Positions 1-7,700 of a stretch of DNA of 33,967 bases are shown here, in pieces (position 1 is the first letter of the stretch; every line of letters starts with the position of its first letter). Position numbers and translations under genes: made by a program. The notes beneath the pieces were generated by a model. It was given only the letters and a program-made list of their open reading frames with translations. It was not told where the DNA came from and searched no databases. The DNA lies in NCBI GenBank assembly GCA_964645775.1, contig CAZYBU010000033.1:1-33967 (forward strand), given 5' to 3'. This DNA comes from CAZYBU01 sp964645775 (GTDB taxonomy: Bacteria; Spirochaetota; UBA4802; UBA5550).

Positions 1-379
1 AGTATACAAAGGCCATTGAGAGACCTGCCCAGGCCAGAGAATACGTCAGACTGACCCGTCCGTTGAGATGGAAGGTCTGATCATAGTAATCCCAGAGCTT
101 CACGCCATAGAGTTTCTCAAAGATGAAGCCGGTAGCATATTCAATGCAGGAGGTAAGAAAAAAGTATATCAGGAACTGGAGGGCCGGGTGTAGAATAGAA
201 ACCTGGGGAGACACCAGAATAAGGATACCGGCGCCCGTTCCATAGAGAGGCAGAAAGGGGCCACTTAGAAAACCGGGATTAATCAACCGACCGTTCCGAA
301 CGGAACGATAGGCAAATTCAAGAATCCATCCCATGAAAGCATAGAGGGCAAAAAAGTATAACGGTTCTACAAGATTCAT
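1..379 (-). CDS. CmpB-type putative ABC transporter permease (PF06541-like), partial
   Basis: This gene starts at 379 and runs off the left edge, so only the first 126 residues are visible. Reading the complement gives a hydrophobic protein beginning MNLVEPLYFF. It carries the blocks I associate with the putative type IV ABC-transporter family PF06541: GRLINPGFLSGPFLPLYG near residue 30, a membrane segment, then EYATGFIFEKLYGVKLWDYY and LNGRVSLTYS. The cellular role of the family is not established. The ribosome site is weak (GAGAC just before the ATG), and I chose this start because the family motif begins shortly after it. It lies downstream of the respiratory operon on the same strand, but a 200-base gap with its own candidate promoter suggests separate transcription. 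Confidence 0.75.
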   Translation of the reverse strand, partial: MNLVEPLYFFALYAFMGWILEFAYRSVRNGRLINPGFLSGPFLPLYGTGAGILILVSPQVSILHPALQFLIYFFLTSCIEYATGFIFEKLYGVKLWDYYDQTFHLNGRVSLTYSLAWAGLSMAFVY

Positions 380-429
380 GTCTCAGTCTCAGTATTAATA
401 TATTGCAGCATCTTTCCAGCAATACCATC

Positions 430-445
430 CTCTGTCAAGACAGAG
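430..445. promoter_or_regulatory. Perfect palindrome overlapping a possible -35 box
   Basis: CTCTGTC and GACAGAG form perfect 7-base arms around a 2-base centre. On the minus strand the TTGACA inside it could be the -35 box of the CmpB-type gene starting at 379, although the -10 at the expected distance is poor. No T-run follows on either strand, so a terminator is unlikely. An operator is the most natural reading. The rest of the gap from 380 to 579 shows no gene. Confidence 0.35.
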
Positions 446-579
446 ATAAAGATTGTTCCGAAGGTCTGATTCTTAACCCGGTTTACCTGGAGACTGCCCT
501 ACGACTCTGGATCAGCCAGCTGACATGGCGGGAAGCGTTCATGTTTTTATTGTGTCTCCGATAACAGAATAAATTACCG

Positions 580-1368
580 CTACCGGAGAATACTTTCAAT
601 TATACCTTTCAGGTCTGTGGTACGGTAATCTTTCGGCAGGACAACCTTTTTGTAATCTGAATATAACCCGATGGGTAACCTGAAATCTTCAGGATGGGAT
701 GTTCCATGCTCCTTGCCATGACCAGCGTGATCACTGGTAATAATGATAACAAACCGGCCCTTATCAATCACAGGCTGTAAAAGAGTCTTTAATTGATGAT
801 CAATTTTTTCAAGAACCCGCAGGTAAGGTTGACTGAGCCACCCATGATCCATGCCTGCGAACTCAAGGCCGCTCCTGTGCAGAAAAGTAAAGGTTTTGCC
901 GCGAAACTGGATAAACCACCTGGCCTTCTCAATGGTATCCAGACCCGCCAGGCTGTGCACCTGAATATCATCGTTTACCAGATATCCCAGATTCATTTTG
1001 GAATAAAAATACCCGGTTTCATAACCCTTTTTTACCGCTTTATGAAAAATTGTCTCATGGGCGATACGTGGCTCCCCGGGACTCCAGCTATTGGAGGTCT
1101 GACCGGACTTATCAGGCGTTAAGCCGGTAAACATGGCCGTATGGTTATAAAGGGTTTTAGGCGGATCAATGCTTTTCCCTTCGATAAAACCTGTGCCTTT
1201 GTTTATCATGGAGACAATAAAGGGGGCCGACTTTTCAGTGAGGGCTTCTGGATGGAGGGCGTCGATTGAAACAATAATTATATGTCCCGGTTCAGCAGGG
1301 GAACCGCATGAGATACCTGCAGTAATTACGGATACCGCCGTAAAAGTAAGCAAAAAAAACTTTTTCAT
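580..1368 (-). CDS. Type I phosphodiesterase/nucleotide pyrophosphatase-fold lipoprotein
   Basis: A 262-residue predicted lipoprotein: hydrophobic signal, then Cys21 in a relaxed lipobox (GISC). It belongs to the alkaline phosphatase superfamily. Visible metal and nucleophile residues match nucleotide pyrophosphatase/phosphodiesterases: Asp36 in SIDALHP, Thr72 before LYNH as the likely nucleophile, Asp213-His214 in TSDHAGHG, and His225 in GTSHPEDF. The usual Asp-x3-His metal pair in the middle appears to be replaced by Glu169 and Met173, although neighbouring Asp174-His175 might substitute. The start codon overlaps the stop of the TorD-like gene by one base (TAATG), so the two are probably translationally coupled and this is the fifth gene of the molybdoenzyme operon. 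The substrate is unknown, and I know of no standard role for such a protein in arr-type operons. Confidence 0.75.
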   Translation of the reverse strand: MKKFFLLTFTAVSVITAGISCGSPAEPGHIIIVSIDALHPEALTEKSAPFIVSMINKGTGFIEGKSIDPPKTLYNHTAMFTGLTPDKSGQTSNSWSPGEPRIAHETIFHKAVKKGYETGYFYSKMNLGYLVNDDIQVHSLAGLDTIEKARWFIQFRGKTFTFLHRSGLEFAGMDHGWLSQPYLRVLEKIDHQLKTLLQPVIDKGRFVIIITSDHAGHGKEHGTSHPEDFRLPIGLYSDYKKVVLPKDYRTTDLKGIIESILR

Positions 1369-1997
1369 TATTTGTGCTCCAGCAAGAAGTTTTCCTTATC
1401 TTTTTCAAGAAACTGTTTCAGAAAGAGGGCAAGGTTTTTATAAAAAGGATGGGGACTGCCATCCTCAATACGCCGGGTAAATTCCGGTACCCATTTCATA
1501 AGATGTGAATCGATGAAGGCGTAACCCAGCCGATAATATGACTCATCCCCGGTATCATTGTAACGAACCAGACAGTAATGCAAAAAAGCCAGCTCAGCTG
1601 AAATATGATCAGGCAGGTTACCCGGAAAGTCCTCGGGATCAATCTCCATCCCTATGGAGGCGTAACAGTTCTCCACCGTAAGTGTTGTTTCACCCATAAG
1701 AATTCCAGAATCGAGGTATATTGACGCATAGGGAGGCGCGATGGTCTCAAAAGGACCGATAAAAAGAGCGCTATAGGCTACCAGGAGGCTGTCCGGATCA
1801 TCCAGGGCCCGGGCGACGGCTTCCACAACGTCACGATACCATTCAATCAGGGATGGAAAAAAGGAATCAATGACAGGAGAGAGGCGGACGGCATCCTCTT
1901 TGAGGGACGCATCGGGCTCGCCGAAGGAACGGGCAAGAAACAGGTAGAGTTCCGCCCGCTGGTCGATGGCCTTTTCCTCAAGAGTAATGCCGTCCAT
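1368..1997 (-). CDS. TorD/DmsD-family molybdoenzyme chaperone (ArrD-like)
   Basis: A 209-residue all-helical protein of the TorD family. These cytoplasmic chaperones bind the signal peptide and apoenzyme of DMSO-reductase-family subunits until the molybdenum cofactor is inserted. Family marks seen here are YSALFIGPFETIAPPYASIY near residues 75-93, DHISAELAFLHY near 130-141, and HLMKWVPEF near 171. It has no signal peptide, as expected. It lies 9 bases after the iron-sulfur subunit gene with a good ribosome site (GGAG), and its client is very probably the molybdoenzyme two genes upstream. In arsenate-respiration operons this position is occupied by arrD. The family is sure, and the ArrD label depends on the catalytic subunit. 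Confidence 0.88.
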   Translation of the reverse strand: MDGITLEEKAIDQRAELYLFLARSFGEPDASLKEDAVRLSPVIDSFFPSLIEWYRDVVEAVARALDDPDSLLVAYSALFIGPFETIAPPYASIYLDSGILMGETTLTVENCYASIGMEIDPEDFPGNLPDHISAELAFLHYCLVRYNDTGDESYYRLGYAFIDSHLMKWVPEFTRRIEDGSPHPFYKNLALFLKQFLEKDKENFLLEHK

Positions 1998-2006
1998 ATT
2001 AATCTC

Positions 2007-2702
2007 CTATGCCTTGTAGTTTCTGATATAAAAAACTCTCGGCTCGGTTCCTTTCTCCGGTTTAAGAACCTGGGAAGAGTATTTCTTTAACAGCTTGCTG
2101 ACCTCGCTGTCAGGATCAGAAAGATCTCCAAAGATGCGGGCGCCGGCTGGACATACCTCAACACAGTACGGGTCTGTTCCTTCGGCAATCCTGTGGTCAC
2201 AGAAAGTACATTTTTCAACCAGACCCCGTCCTCTGATGCCGGGATAACGTTTCGTCTGCCGTTCAGGATTGTAAAAGGGTATCCGCTCTCCGGCTGTTTT
2301 TGCCACTTCTTTACCTGATGCCGTACACTTTTTTATCATGGACGACGAAGATGACCATTTCTTATCCGCAGCAACCTTATTGAAGGAAATCATGCCATAA
2401 GGACAGGCGATGACACAGCTCTGGCAGCCGATACATTTTCCCGGGTCATGAAGGGTAAGGCCGTCACTGGTTTTATACATGGCCCTGGTGGGACAGGCTT
2501 TGACACAGGGAGCATTTTCACAGTGATTACAGAGTGTGGTAATATGTTCAAAGGTAACATCGGGAAATGATCCACGGGTAACAGTCTCCACCTTGGCCCA
2601 GGCAAGGCCGTCACCCACGTTATTCTCGGTCTTGCAGCCAAAATTACATGCGCCACAACCGACGCATTTGTGTTTATCGATAACCATTGCATATTTAGCC
2701 AT
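2007..2702 (-). CDS. arrB: Four-cluster ferredoxin subunit of molybdoenzyme (ArrB-like)
   Basis: A 231-residue electron-transfer subunit with sixteen cysteines in four ferredoxin motifs: Cys13/16/19/23, Cys58/61/66/70, Cys90/93/96/100 and Cys165/168/180/184. This is the DmsB/PsrB/TtrB/ArrB pattern, which carries electrons from the membrane quinol oxidase subunit to the molybdenum subunit. It has no signal peptide and would be exported bound to its Tat-targeted partner. Length agrees with ArrB, about 230 residues. A five-serine run at about 117-121 sits in a low-complexity insertion between the third and fourth cluster motifs. The ribosome site is strong (GAGGAGG), 11 bases after the catalytic gene. 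The subunit class is certain, and the arsenate assignment follows from the neighbour. Confidence 0.85.
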   Translation of the reverse strand: MAKYAMVIDKHKCVGCGACNFGCKTENNVGDGLAWAKVETVTRGSFPDVTFEHITTLCNHCENAPCVKACPTRAMYKTSDGLTLHDPGKCIGCQSCVIACPYGMISFNKVAADKKWSSSSSMIKKCTASGKEVAKTAGERIPFYNPERQTKRYPGIRGRGLVEKCTFCDHRIAEGTDPYCVEVCPAGARIFGDLSDPDSEVSKLLKKYSSQVLKPEKGTEPRVFYIRNYKA

Positions 2703-2713
2703 GTTTTACCTCC

Positions 2714-5245
2714 TCAAACCTTAACAATTTTGACCCGGGTGGGTCCCCCGTGCCGGGCGGTTGATCCGCTCAGACGGTCATATTCTGCGGGCAGCACCTG
2801 GTTATTGTTTCCACCACGGGGCTGTTTCTTTCTGTAATTGGCCGAAGCGACACGACCGTAGGCCCAGTGTCCCTGGCCGAAACATTTAACCACCGTGCCG
2901 GGTCGGACCGCTTCCCATATACGGACGTTACATTCCAGTGAGCCGGTAGAAGAGATTATGCGAACGTAGTCACCATTCTTGAAACCCAGCTTTTCAGCAT
3001 CTGCCGGGTTGATTTTGACCACATCGCTTTCACTTACGTCTCCCGGGTCGCAGTTCTTAAACTCATAGTACATGGGGATATTGGCGGAACGCCCTTCCCT
3101 GTTATGCCGGGCCCGATGTTCAGTAAAAATGAAGGGGTACTCCTTCTCATCCCCAACACGAAAAGCAGGTTCATAGTGGGGGATAAAAGCCTGCTCGCCC
3201 CGGGCCACGTAGTTACACGATTCCAGAACCTTGTCTACGGTTGATTCATGCTTCTTCGCATGGGCCTCCAGAACCTTTTTAAGGGTTTCGCTGTAAAACT
3301 CAAATTTCTTTGTGGCGGTTTTGAATTTACCCCAGTTCTTTTTATACTCATACTCTTTGGAATTCCAGATACCTTTTTCAGTGAATTCCTTCCAGCTGGT
3401 GATGGTATCACCATACTTTCCCGCCTTTCCCGTCCACAGAGGTTCTGTTACCACCTTTAGGGCGAATAGGGAAAATTCTGAGGGTGTTTCCGGTGTCTTG
3501 CCTGTCTCAGGGTCCCTGCATTGTTCCTGGAAGAATTTCAGCATCGCCGGCTCACCTTTCTTGGCCAGAGCCTGCGCAAGCATAAAGGGAATTTCGGTTT
3601 CATCGGTCCGGACATCAAATAGAGGTTTCACCACCGGCTGGTTCAGGGCCGCGTAGGCATACCGTAACTGCTTACTCTTAATATACCCCCATCGCTCAAA
3701 CATATGAAAAGCAGCAGGAAGAACAATATCCGCATACTGGGTCATCTCTGCTGCATTGGTTGTAACGTGAACGTAAAAGGGCAGCGCTTCCAGAGCCTTT
3801 TCCCATCGCTGTGTACCGGATGCGGAAAAAACAAAATTGTTCCAGTAACCCATAGCCATTTTAACATCATAAGGCTTTTTATCCAGCATGGCGTCAGCCA
3901 CGTTGTTGGTTACAACCCCGCCTCCCGATTTCTTTTTCAGGGCCGGAAAGAGCAGTGTCCCTCTCTGGTCAATCTTCTTATGCTTGGCCGCCTTAATCGT
4001 TTTTTCATCAAGATAGTCTTTATAATCGGGAAATTTGTTAACCGGAATCTTCATTGCCTGAAGAGTTCCTCCCTTATTGTCACAGGAACCGACCAGACCG
4101 TTAAGAGCATGCTGAGCCATGGCGCCGTAGCCCCCGCGGATATGCATGGAAGCGCCCGGTGACGCCCAGCTGATAACATGAGGAGCAGCCTGGGCAAATT
4201 CTTTGGCAACACGAACGATTTGATCAGCCGGAATTCCGCACTTCTTTTCTGCCCACTGAGGAGTCTTATCCTTTAACTCCAGGTTCCACCATTTTACCAG
4301 GCCTGAAGAATCCTTTTCCTTGAAATCCTTTTCTTCAACATCCTTACCGGCAACAAACCGGTTTACGCCATCAGTGAAATCGCCCACAAACTCACGTGAC
4401 CAGAGTCCGTTCACAAGAATCACATGGGCCATGGATACGGCCAAAGCGCCATCTTCGCCAGGTATTACGGGAAGCCACTCCTGGGCCTTCGATGCCGTGG
4501 CAGATAGACGCGGATCAATGGCAACGACCTTACCCTGGTCCAGTACCTTCCCCCACATATTGATGGAGATGCCCCCCATACGGTTTGAAGCTATGGGGTC
4601 AGCTCCCCAGCAGAGAATATACCTGGTGTTTTCGATGTCATAGTCCCGATAAGCCCAGAGACCCTCGGTATAATATGAGCCAAATTTTTCAGACTCAGCA
4701 CAGATAGCGCTGTGGGAAATATTATTGGGAGACCCGATAAACTTTGGCATGGCACCGTAGAGAACATCCCTCATATAGGTATATCGTCCTCGAAATAGAA
4801 CAAACTTATGAGACTCATTGTTCTTTTTAAGCTCGATAATTTTGTCCGCTATGGTATCAATAGCCTCATCCCATGTGATGGGAACAAATTTTGGATCTAC
4901 ATCACGTCCCTTTTTAGGATTGGTTCTTTTCATGGGGACCTTGATTCTGTCAGGGTCATAAAGCTGATGTATGCCCAGTTGAGGTTTCTGGCATGTCTGT
5001 CCCCTGGTTCCTTTACTGTGAGGATTCCCCCGGACCTTCACTACACGACCGTTCACCACATAGGCCTGTATGGGACACCAGGATGTACAGCCCTGACACA
5101 CGGAAGAACGCCATTCTCCCTGGACAGAAGAGTCCTCTTTGCCTCCGGCCATAAGTGTCTCGATAACTCCGACCCTGGAGGCAAGTGTCGCTCCGGCAGC
5201 AGCCGTTGCGGTTGAGATTAAAAAGTTTTTTCGTGTTATCTTCAT
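2714..5245 (-). CDS. arrA: Probable dissimilatory arsenate reductase catalytic subunit (ArrA-like molybdopterin oxidoreductase)
   Basis: An 843-residue DMSO-reductase-family enzyme. The N terminus (TRKNFL then a hydrophobic stretch) is a Tat signal with RK in place of RR. Cys50-x2-Cys53-x3-Cys57-x27-Cys85 is the iron-sulfur motif reported for ArrA. Cys182 in SHSAICAE is the expected molybdenum ligand. Arg154 and Tyr155 (in RGRY), His178, Ser179, Lys187 and Tyr199 lie at the same spacing from it as the arsenate-pocket residues I recall for Shewanella ANA-3 ArrA, all offset by 11. RGRY is, as I recall, the ArrA form, where arsenite-oxidising ArxA has GRGWG. LWSREFVGDF and TPQWAE match regions targeted by arrA primers. 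Gene order C-A-B-D also fits. Close relatives reducing selenate, polysulfide or antimonate cannot be excluded without a tree. Confidence 0.78.
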   Translation of the reverse strand: MKITRKNFLISTATAAAGATLASRVGVIETLMAGGKEDSSVQGEWRSSVCQGCTSWCPIQAYVVNGRVVKVRGNPHSKGTRGQTCQKPQLGIHQLYDPDRIKVPMKRTNPKKGRDVDPKFVPITWDEAIDTIADKIIELKKNNESHKFVLFRGRYTYMRDVLYGAMPKFIGSPNNISHSAICAESEKFGSYYTEGLWAYRDYDIENTRYILCWGADPIASNRMGGISINMWGKVLDQGKVVAIDPRLSATASKAQEWLPVIPGEDGALAVSMAHVILVNGLWSREFVGDFTDGVNRFVAGKDVEEKDFKEKDSSGLVKWWNLELKDKTPQWAEKKCGIPADQIVRVAKEFAQAAPHVISWASPGASMHIRGGYGAMAQHALNGLVGSCDNKGGTLQAMKIPVNKFPDYKDYLDEKTIKAAKHKKIDQRGTLLFPALKKKSGGGVVTNNVADAMLDKKPYDVKMAMGYWNNFVFSASGTQRWEKALEALPFYVHVTTNAAEMTQYADIVLPAAFHMFERWGYIKSKQLRYAYAALNQPVVKPLFDVRTDETEIPFMLAQALAKKGEPAMLKFFQEQCRDPETGKTPETPSEFSLFALKVVTEPLWTGKAGKYGDTITSWKEFTEKGIWNSKEYEYKKNWGKFKTATKKFEFYSETLKKVLEAHAKKHESTVDKVLESCNYVARGEQAFIPHYEPAFRVGDEKEYPFIFTEHRARHNREGRSANIPMYYEFKNCDPGDVSESDVVKINPADAEKLGFKNGDYVRIISSTGSLECNVRIWEAVRPGTVVKCFGQGHWAYGRVASANYRKKQPRGGNNNQVLPAEYDRLSGSTARHGGPTRVKIVKV

Positions 5246-5275
5246 ATTTTTCTGTTCTCCTTGGAAACTGATTAT

Positions 5276-6364
5276 TTACGATAGACTGCTGCCCAGACGA
5301 GCAAATTTTCTGCCTACCGTTGCGATCAGAAGGCCTGCTGCACCTACTGTGCCAAAAAAGATCGCCCATTCGGCCAGCGAAGGACTATACATGTTGAAAT
5401 ATACGAATGAATCTCGTGGAAACAACGGAGCCATTTGTCCCGCCGACAGAAAATTCAAACGGCCAGCAACCAAGCCAACGAGTGTAAAAATAGAAGAATA
5501 CAGGATTACTTTTCTGCTGAATTGATAATAAATAAGTAAGAACACAGGCAGGATCACTCCTATAATTAGTTCGACTCCCCAGAAAGAGAATGCCTGCGGG
5601 CCGTTGAGAACAGCAGCAGCTAAATAATTACCCGGGACATTGCTTGAAGCGGCAATAATAAATTTCCAAAACGAACCAATCCCGAGCAAGATGAGGGTGG
5701 TGATAAGCAGTCGCCCCATGTCAGTAAAGATGGCTTCAGTTGTGAAATCTTCATCATAATAACTAATAATTGAAATGATTGCCGCTCCAGAAGCAATAGC
5801 TGCGATAATCATTATAACCGGAAAATATGCCCCTTCCCAGAAGGGACGAGAACTATTCGAACCAAAAACAGCGCCGAGGTTGCTCAATGCTGCGAGTTTT
5901 ACAAAAAAGATTATTCTATCAGTGAGGGGAAGAAACCGGCCATTTTTACGAAGAATCATAAAAAATTGTATTATAAGAATAATCAAAAATAATGAGTAGA
6001 AAAACCCCATTCTCCAGATGGGGGCTGCCGGATTGGGAGAAAAGAGTATATAAATAAGATTCAAAGGCCTGCCAAGCTCCAAGCCGAGAGACGCAAAACC
6101 GCAGAGTAAAAGAATCAGCGATATTACTGGTACTTTTAAACTTAAACCGTCATATTTCTTTACGCCAAAAACAGGACCGAGTGAACTGATAAGGCCCAAC
6201 CCGGTACTGCTTACGGCAAAGAAAACATAGGTCCCTATCAGAAGACCCCATGGAACCTGTGCTGTTGTTCCCATGGTTTTGGGATTGATGAGAAGCGCGA
6301 GAGCGCCTGCCGCACCCACGGCAATAAGAATAATAAACCCCACTTTCCAGTACTTACTAACCAT
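5276..6364 (-). CDS. arrC: NrfD/PsrC-family membrane anchor and quinol oxidase subunit (ArrC-like)
   Basis: A 362-residue membrane protein with about nine or ten hydrophobic segments. The early block TTAQVPWGLLIGTYVFF near residues 33-49 is typical of NrfD/PsrC/DmsC-type subunits, which oxidise quinol in the membrane and pass electrons to the four-cluster ferredoxin partner. It is the first gene of the operon, has a near-perfect ribosome site (AAAGGAGG) and is followed after 30 bases by the ArrA-like gene. Anchor-first order, C-A-B-D, is known for several arsenate respirers. Base composition looks more AT-rich than the rest of the window. The family is clear, and the arrC name is by context. 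Confidence 0.82.
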   Translation of the reverse strand: MVSKYWKVGFIILIAVGAAGALALLINPKTMGTTAQVPWGLLIGTYVFFAVSSTGLGLISSLGPVFGVKKYDGLSLKVPVISLILLLCGFASLGLELGRPLNLIYILFSPNPAAPIWRMGFFYSLFLIILIIQFFMILRKNGRFLPLTDRIIFFVKLAALSNLGAVFGSNSSRPFWEGAYFPVIMIIAAIASGAAIISIISYYDEDFTTEAIFTDMGRLLITTLILLGIGSFWKFIIAASSNVPGNYLAAAVLNGPQAFSFWGVELIIGVILPVFLLIYYQFSRKVILYSSIFTLVGLVAGRLNFLSAGQMAPLFPRDSFVYFNMYSPSLAEWAIFFGTVGAAGLLIATVGRKFARLGSSLS

Positions 6365-6584
6365 TCAATGCCTCCTTTTATTCAACAGATAATCACATAA
6401 TGTATAAACAGAAATCTTAACGTTTAATATAGTTATTATGGCATCAAATGATAGTCAATATAATTTTTGTTATAATCACAAAAACCGGTACTCCTTGTCA
6501 TCACCGATATAATCAATTCATGAAAAAAGATGTTTACCTGCTCAAGGTCCGATATATCATTTCTATTCTTTACAGGGAGGTTAT
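6365..6584. promoter_or_regulatory. Divergent AT-rich control region between the arr-like operon and the AI-2E permease gene
   Basis: This gap separates two divergent genes, so it should hold both promoters. Toward arrC (minus strand) there is a TTGACT at 6452-6457 and a CATAAT further down, but spacing is not ideal. Toward the permease there is a TATAAT at 6508-6513 without a convincing -35. A dyad TATAA-N6-TTATA lies at 6459-6474, and ATAATCACA occurs twice (6389-6397 and 6472-6480); its complement contains TGTGA, a CRP/FNR-like half-site. These are candidates only. Confidence 0.35.
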
Positions 6585-7595
6585 ATGGAACAGAGATTCA
6601 GCCGTATAAACAACTTTTATCTCATGGTACTGGCCTTTGTGGCCATAACCGTGGGCCTGATCTACACAAAACCGATCATGGTACCCTTTGTCATATCCTT
6701 CTTTCTTTTTTCCATTATATCGCTTGTGAACCGTCTATTCCAGGAAAAACTCAGGTTTCCCAGGCCCCTGGCCATGCTGGTAACCATTACACTCTTCCTC
6801 CTGATCGCATTTATCGTGACCCTCTTTCTCATAAACTCTGTTGAAAACTTCATCCGAAGCTCAGCCATATACCGGGACAAGATCGCCGCCTTTATAAGCT
6901 GGGTTAACGGGTACCTCGAGCAGGCTGGAATCGAACTCAATACATCGACCCTGAAGAATGAACTTTTCAACAGTTCTTCCTTTAATATCATTTCCAATAT
7001 CACAGGCGGGGCATTCGGGCTGGCCGGAAATCTCACCCTGGTCATCATCTTCACCCTCTTCCTCCTGGCCGGAAGCAGGCCGACGCGTTCTCATCCCCTG
7101 ATCGCCGAAATTCACGTCAAGGTGGCCCGGTATCTCTCCACCAAATTCATGACTTCCCTCACCACAGGTGTTCTCGTCGGTATCATACTCCTCTCTTTCA
7201 ATGTTGACCTGGCCCTTATGTTCGGTGTTCTGACTTTTCTGTTAAACTTTATCCCCAGTCTCGGTTCCATCATGGCCACACTGCTTCCACTTCCTATCGT
7301 CCTTCTTCAGTTCGGCCTGGGATGGAAGTTTTATATCATACTCATACTCACGGGTTCCATTCAGATGAGCGTCGGAAACATTATCGAGCCGAAGCTCATG
7401 GGTGAAAACCTGAACCTCCATCCCGTGGTTATCCTCTTTTTCCTTATGTTCTGGGGACTAGTCTGGGGAGCCCCGGGCATGTTCCTGGCCGTCCCGATTA
7501 CGGCCATCATCAAAATCGTAATGGAACGGATCGAAGCCACCCGTGAATACGCGAAGATCCTGACCGGGGACATTCCGGACATGGGCAGTGATTGA
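6585..7595 (+). CDS. AI-2E family transporter (PF01594, PerM/TqsA type)
   Basis: A 336-residue polytopic membrane protein with about eight hydrophobic segments. Family blocks are present: NFIPSLGSIMATLLP near residue 220, then GNIIEPKLMGENLNLHPVVI and FWGLVWGAPGMFLAVPITAII toward the C terminus. Members have been linked to autoinducer-2 export and to sodium/proton antiport, so the name gives the family rather than a proven substrate. The start is supported by GGGAGG seven bases upstream. It appears monocistronic, divergent from the respiratory operon and convergent with iorB. No clear rho-independent terminator is visible in the 105 bases after it. Confidence 0.88.
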   Translation: MEQRFSRINNFYLMVLAFVAITVGLIYTKPIMVPFVISFFLFSIISLVNRLFQEKLRFPRPLAMLVTITLFLLIAFIVTLFLINSVENFIRSSAIYRDKIAAFISWVNGYLEQAGIELNTSTLKNELFNSSSFNIISNITGGAFGLAGNLTLVIIFTLFLLAGSRPTRSHPLIAEIHVKVARYLSTKFMTSLTTGVLVGIILLSFNVDLALMFGVLTFLLNFIPSLGSIMATLLPLPIVLLQFGLGWKFYIILILTGSIQMSVGNIIEPKLMGENLNLHPVVILFFLMFWGLVWGAPGMFLAVPITAIIKIVMERIEATREYAKILTGDIPDMGSD

Positions 7596-7700
7596 CAATC
7601 CGGATCATGGTCTTTTAATGTTACCCTGGACAATAACTATTCACATAGTCATGTATATAACCGAACTGTTTATATTAATAGACAGGAAGAATTTTTTCTC

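Noticed and set aside
7596..7700. Terminator between the AI-2E permease and iorB
   Set aside because: Only ACTAT-TCAC-ATAGT, a 5-base AT-rich stem without a T-run, is present.
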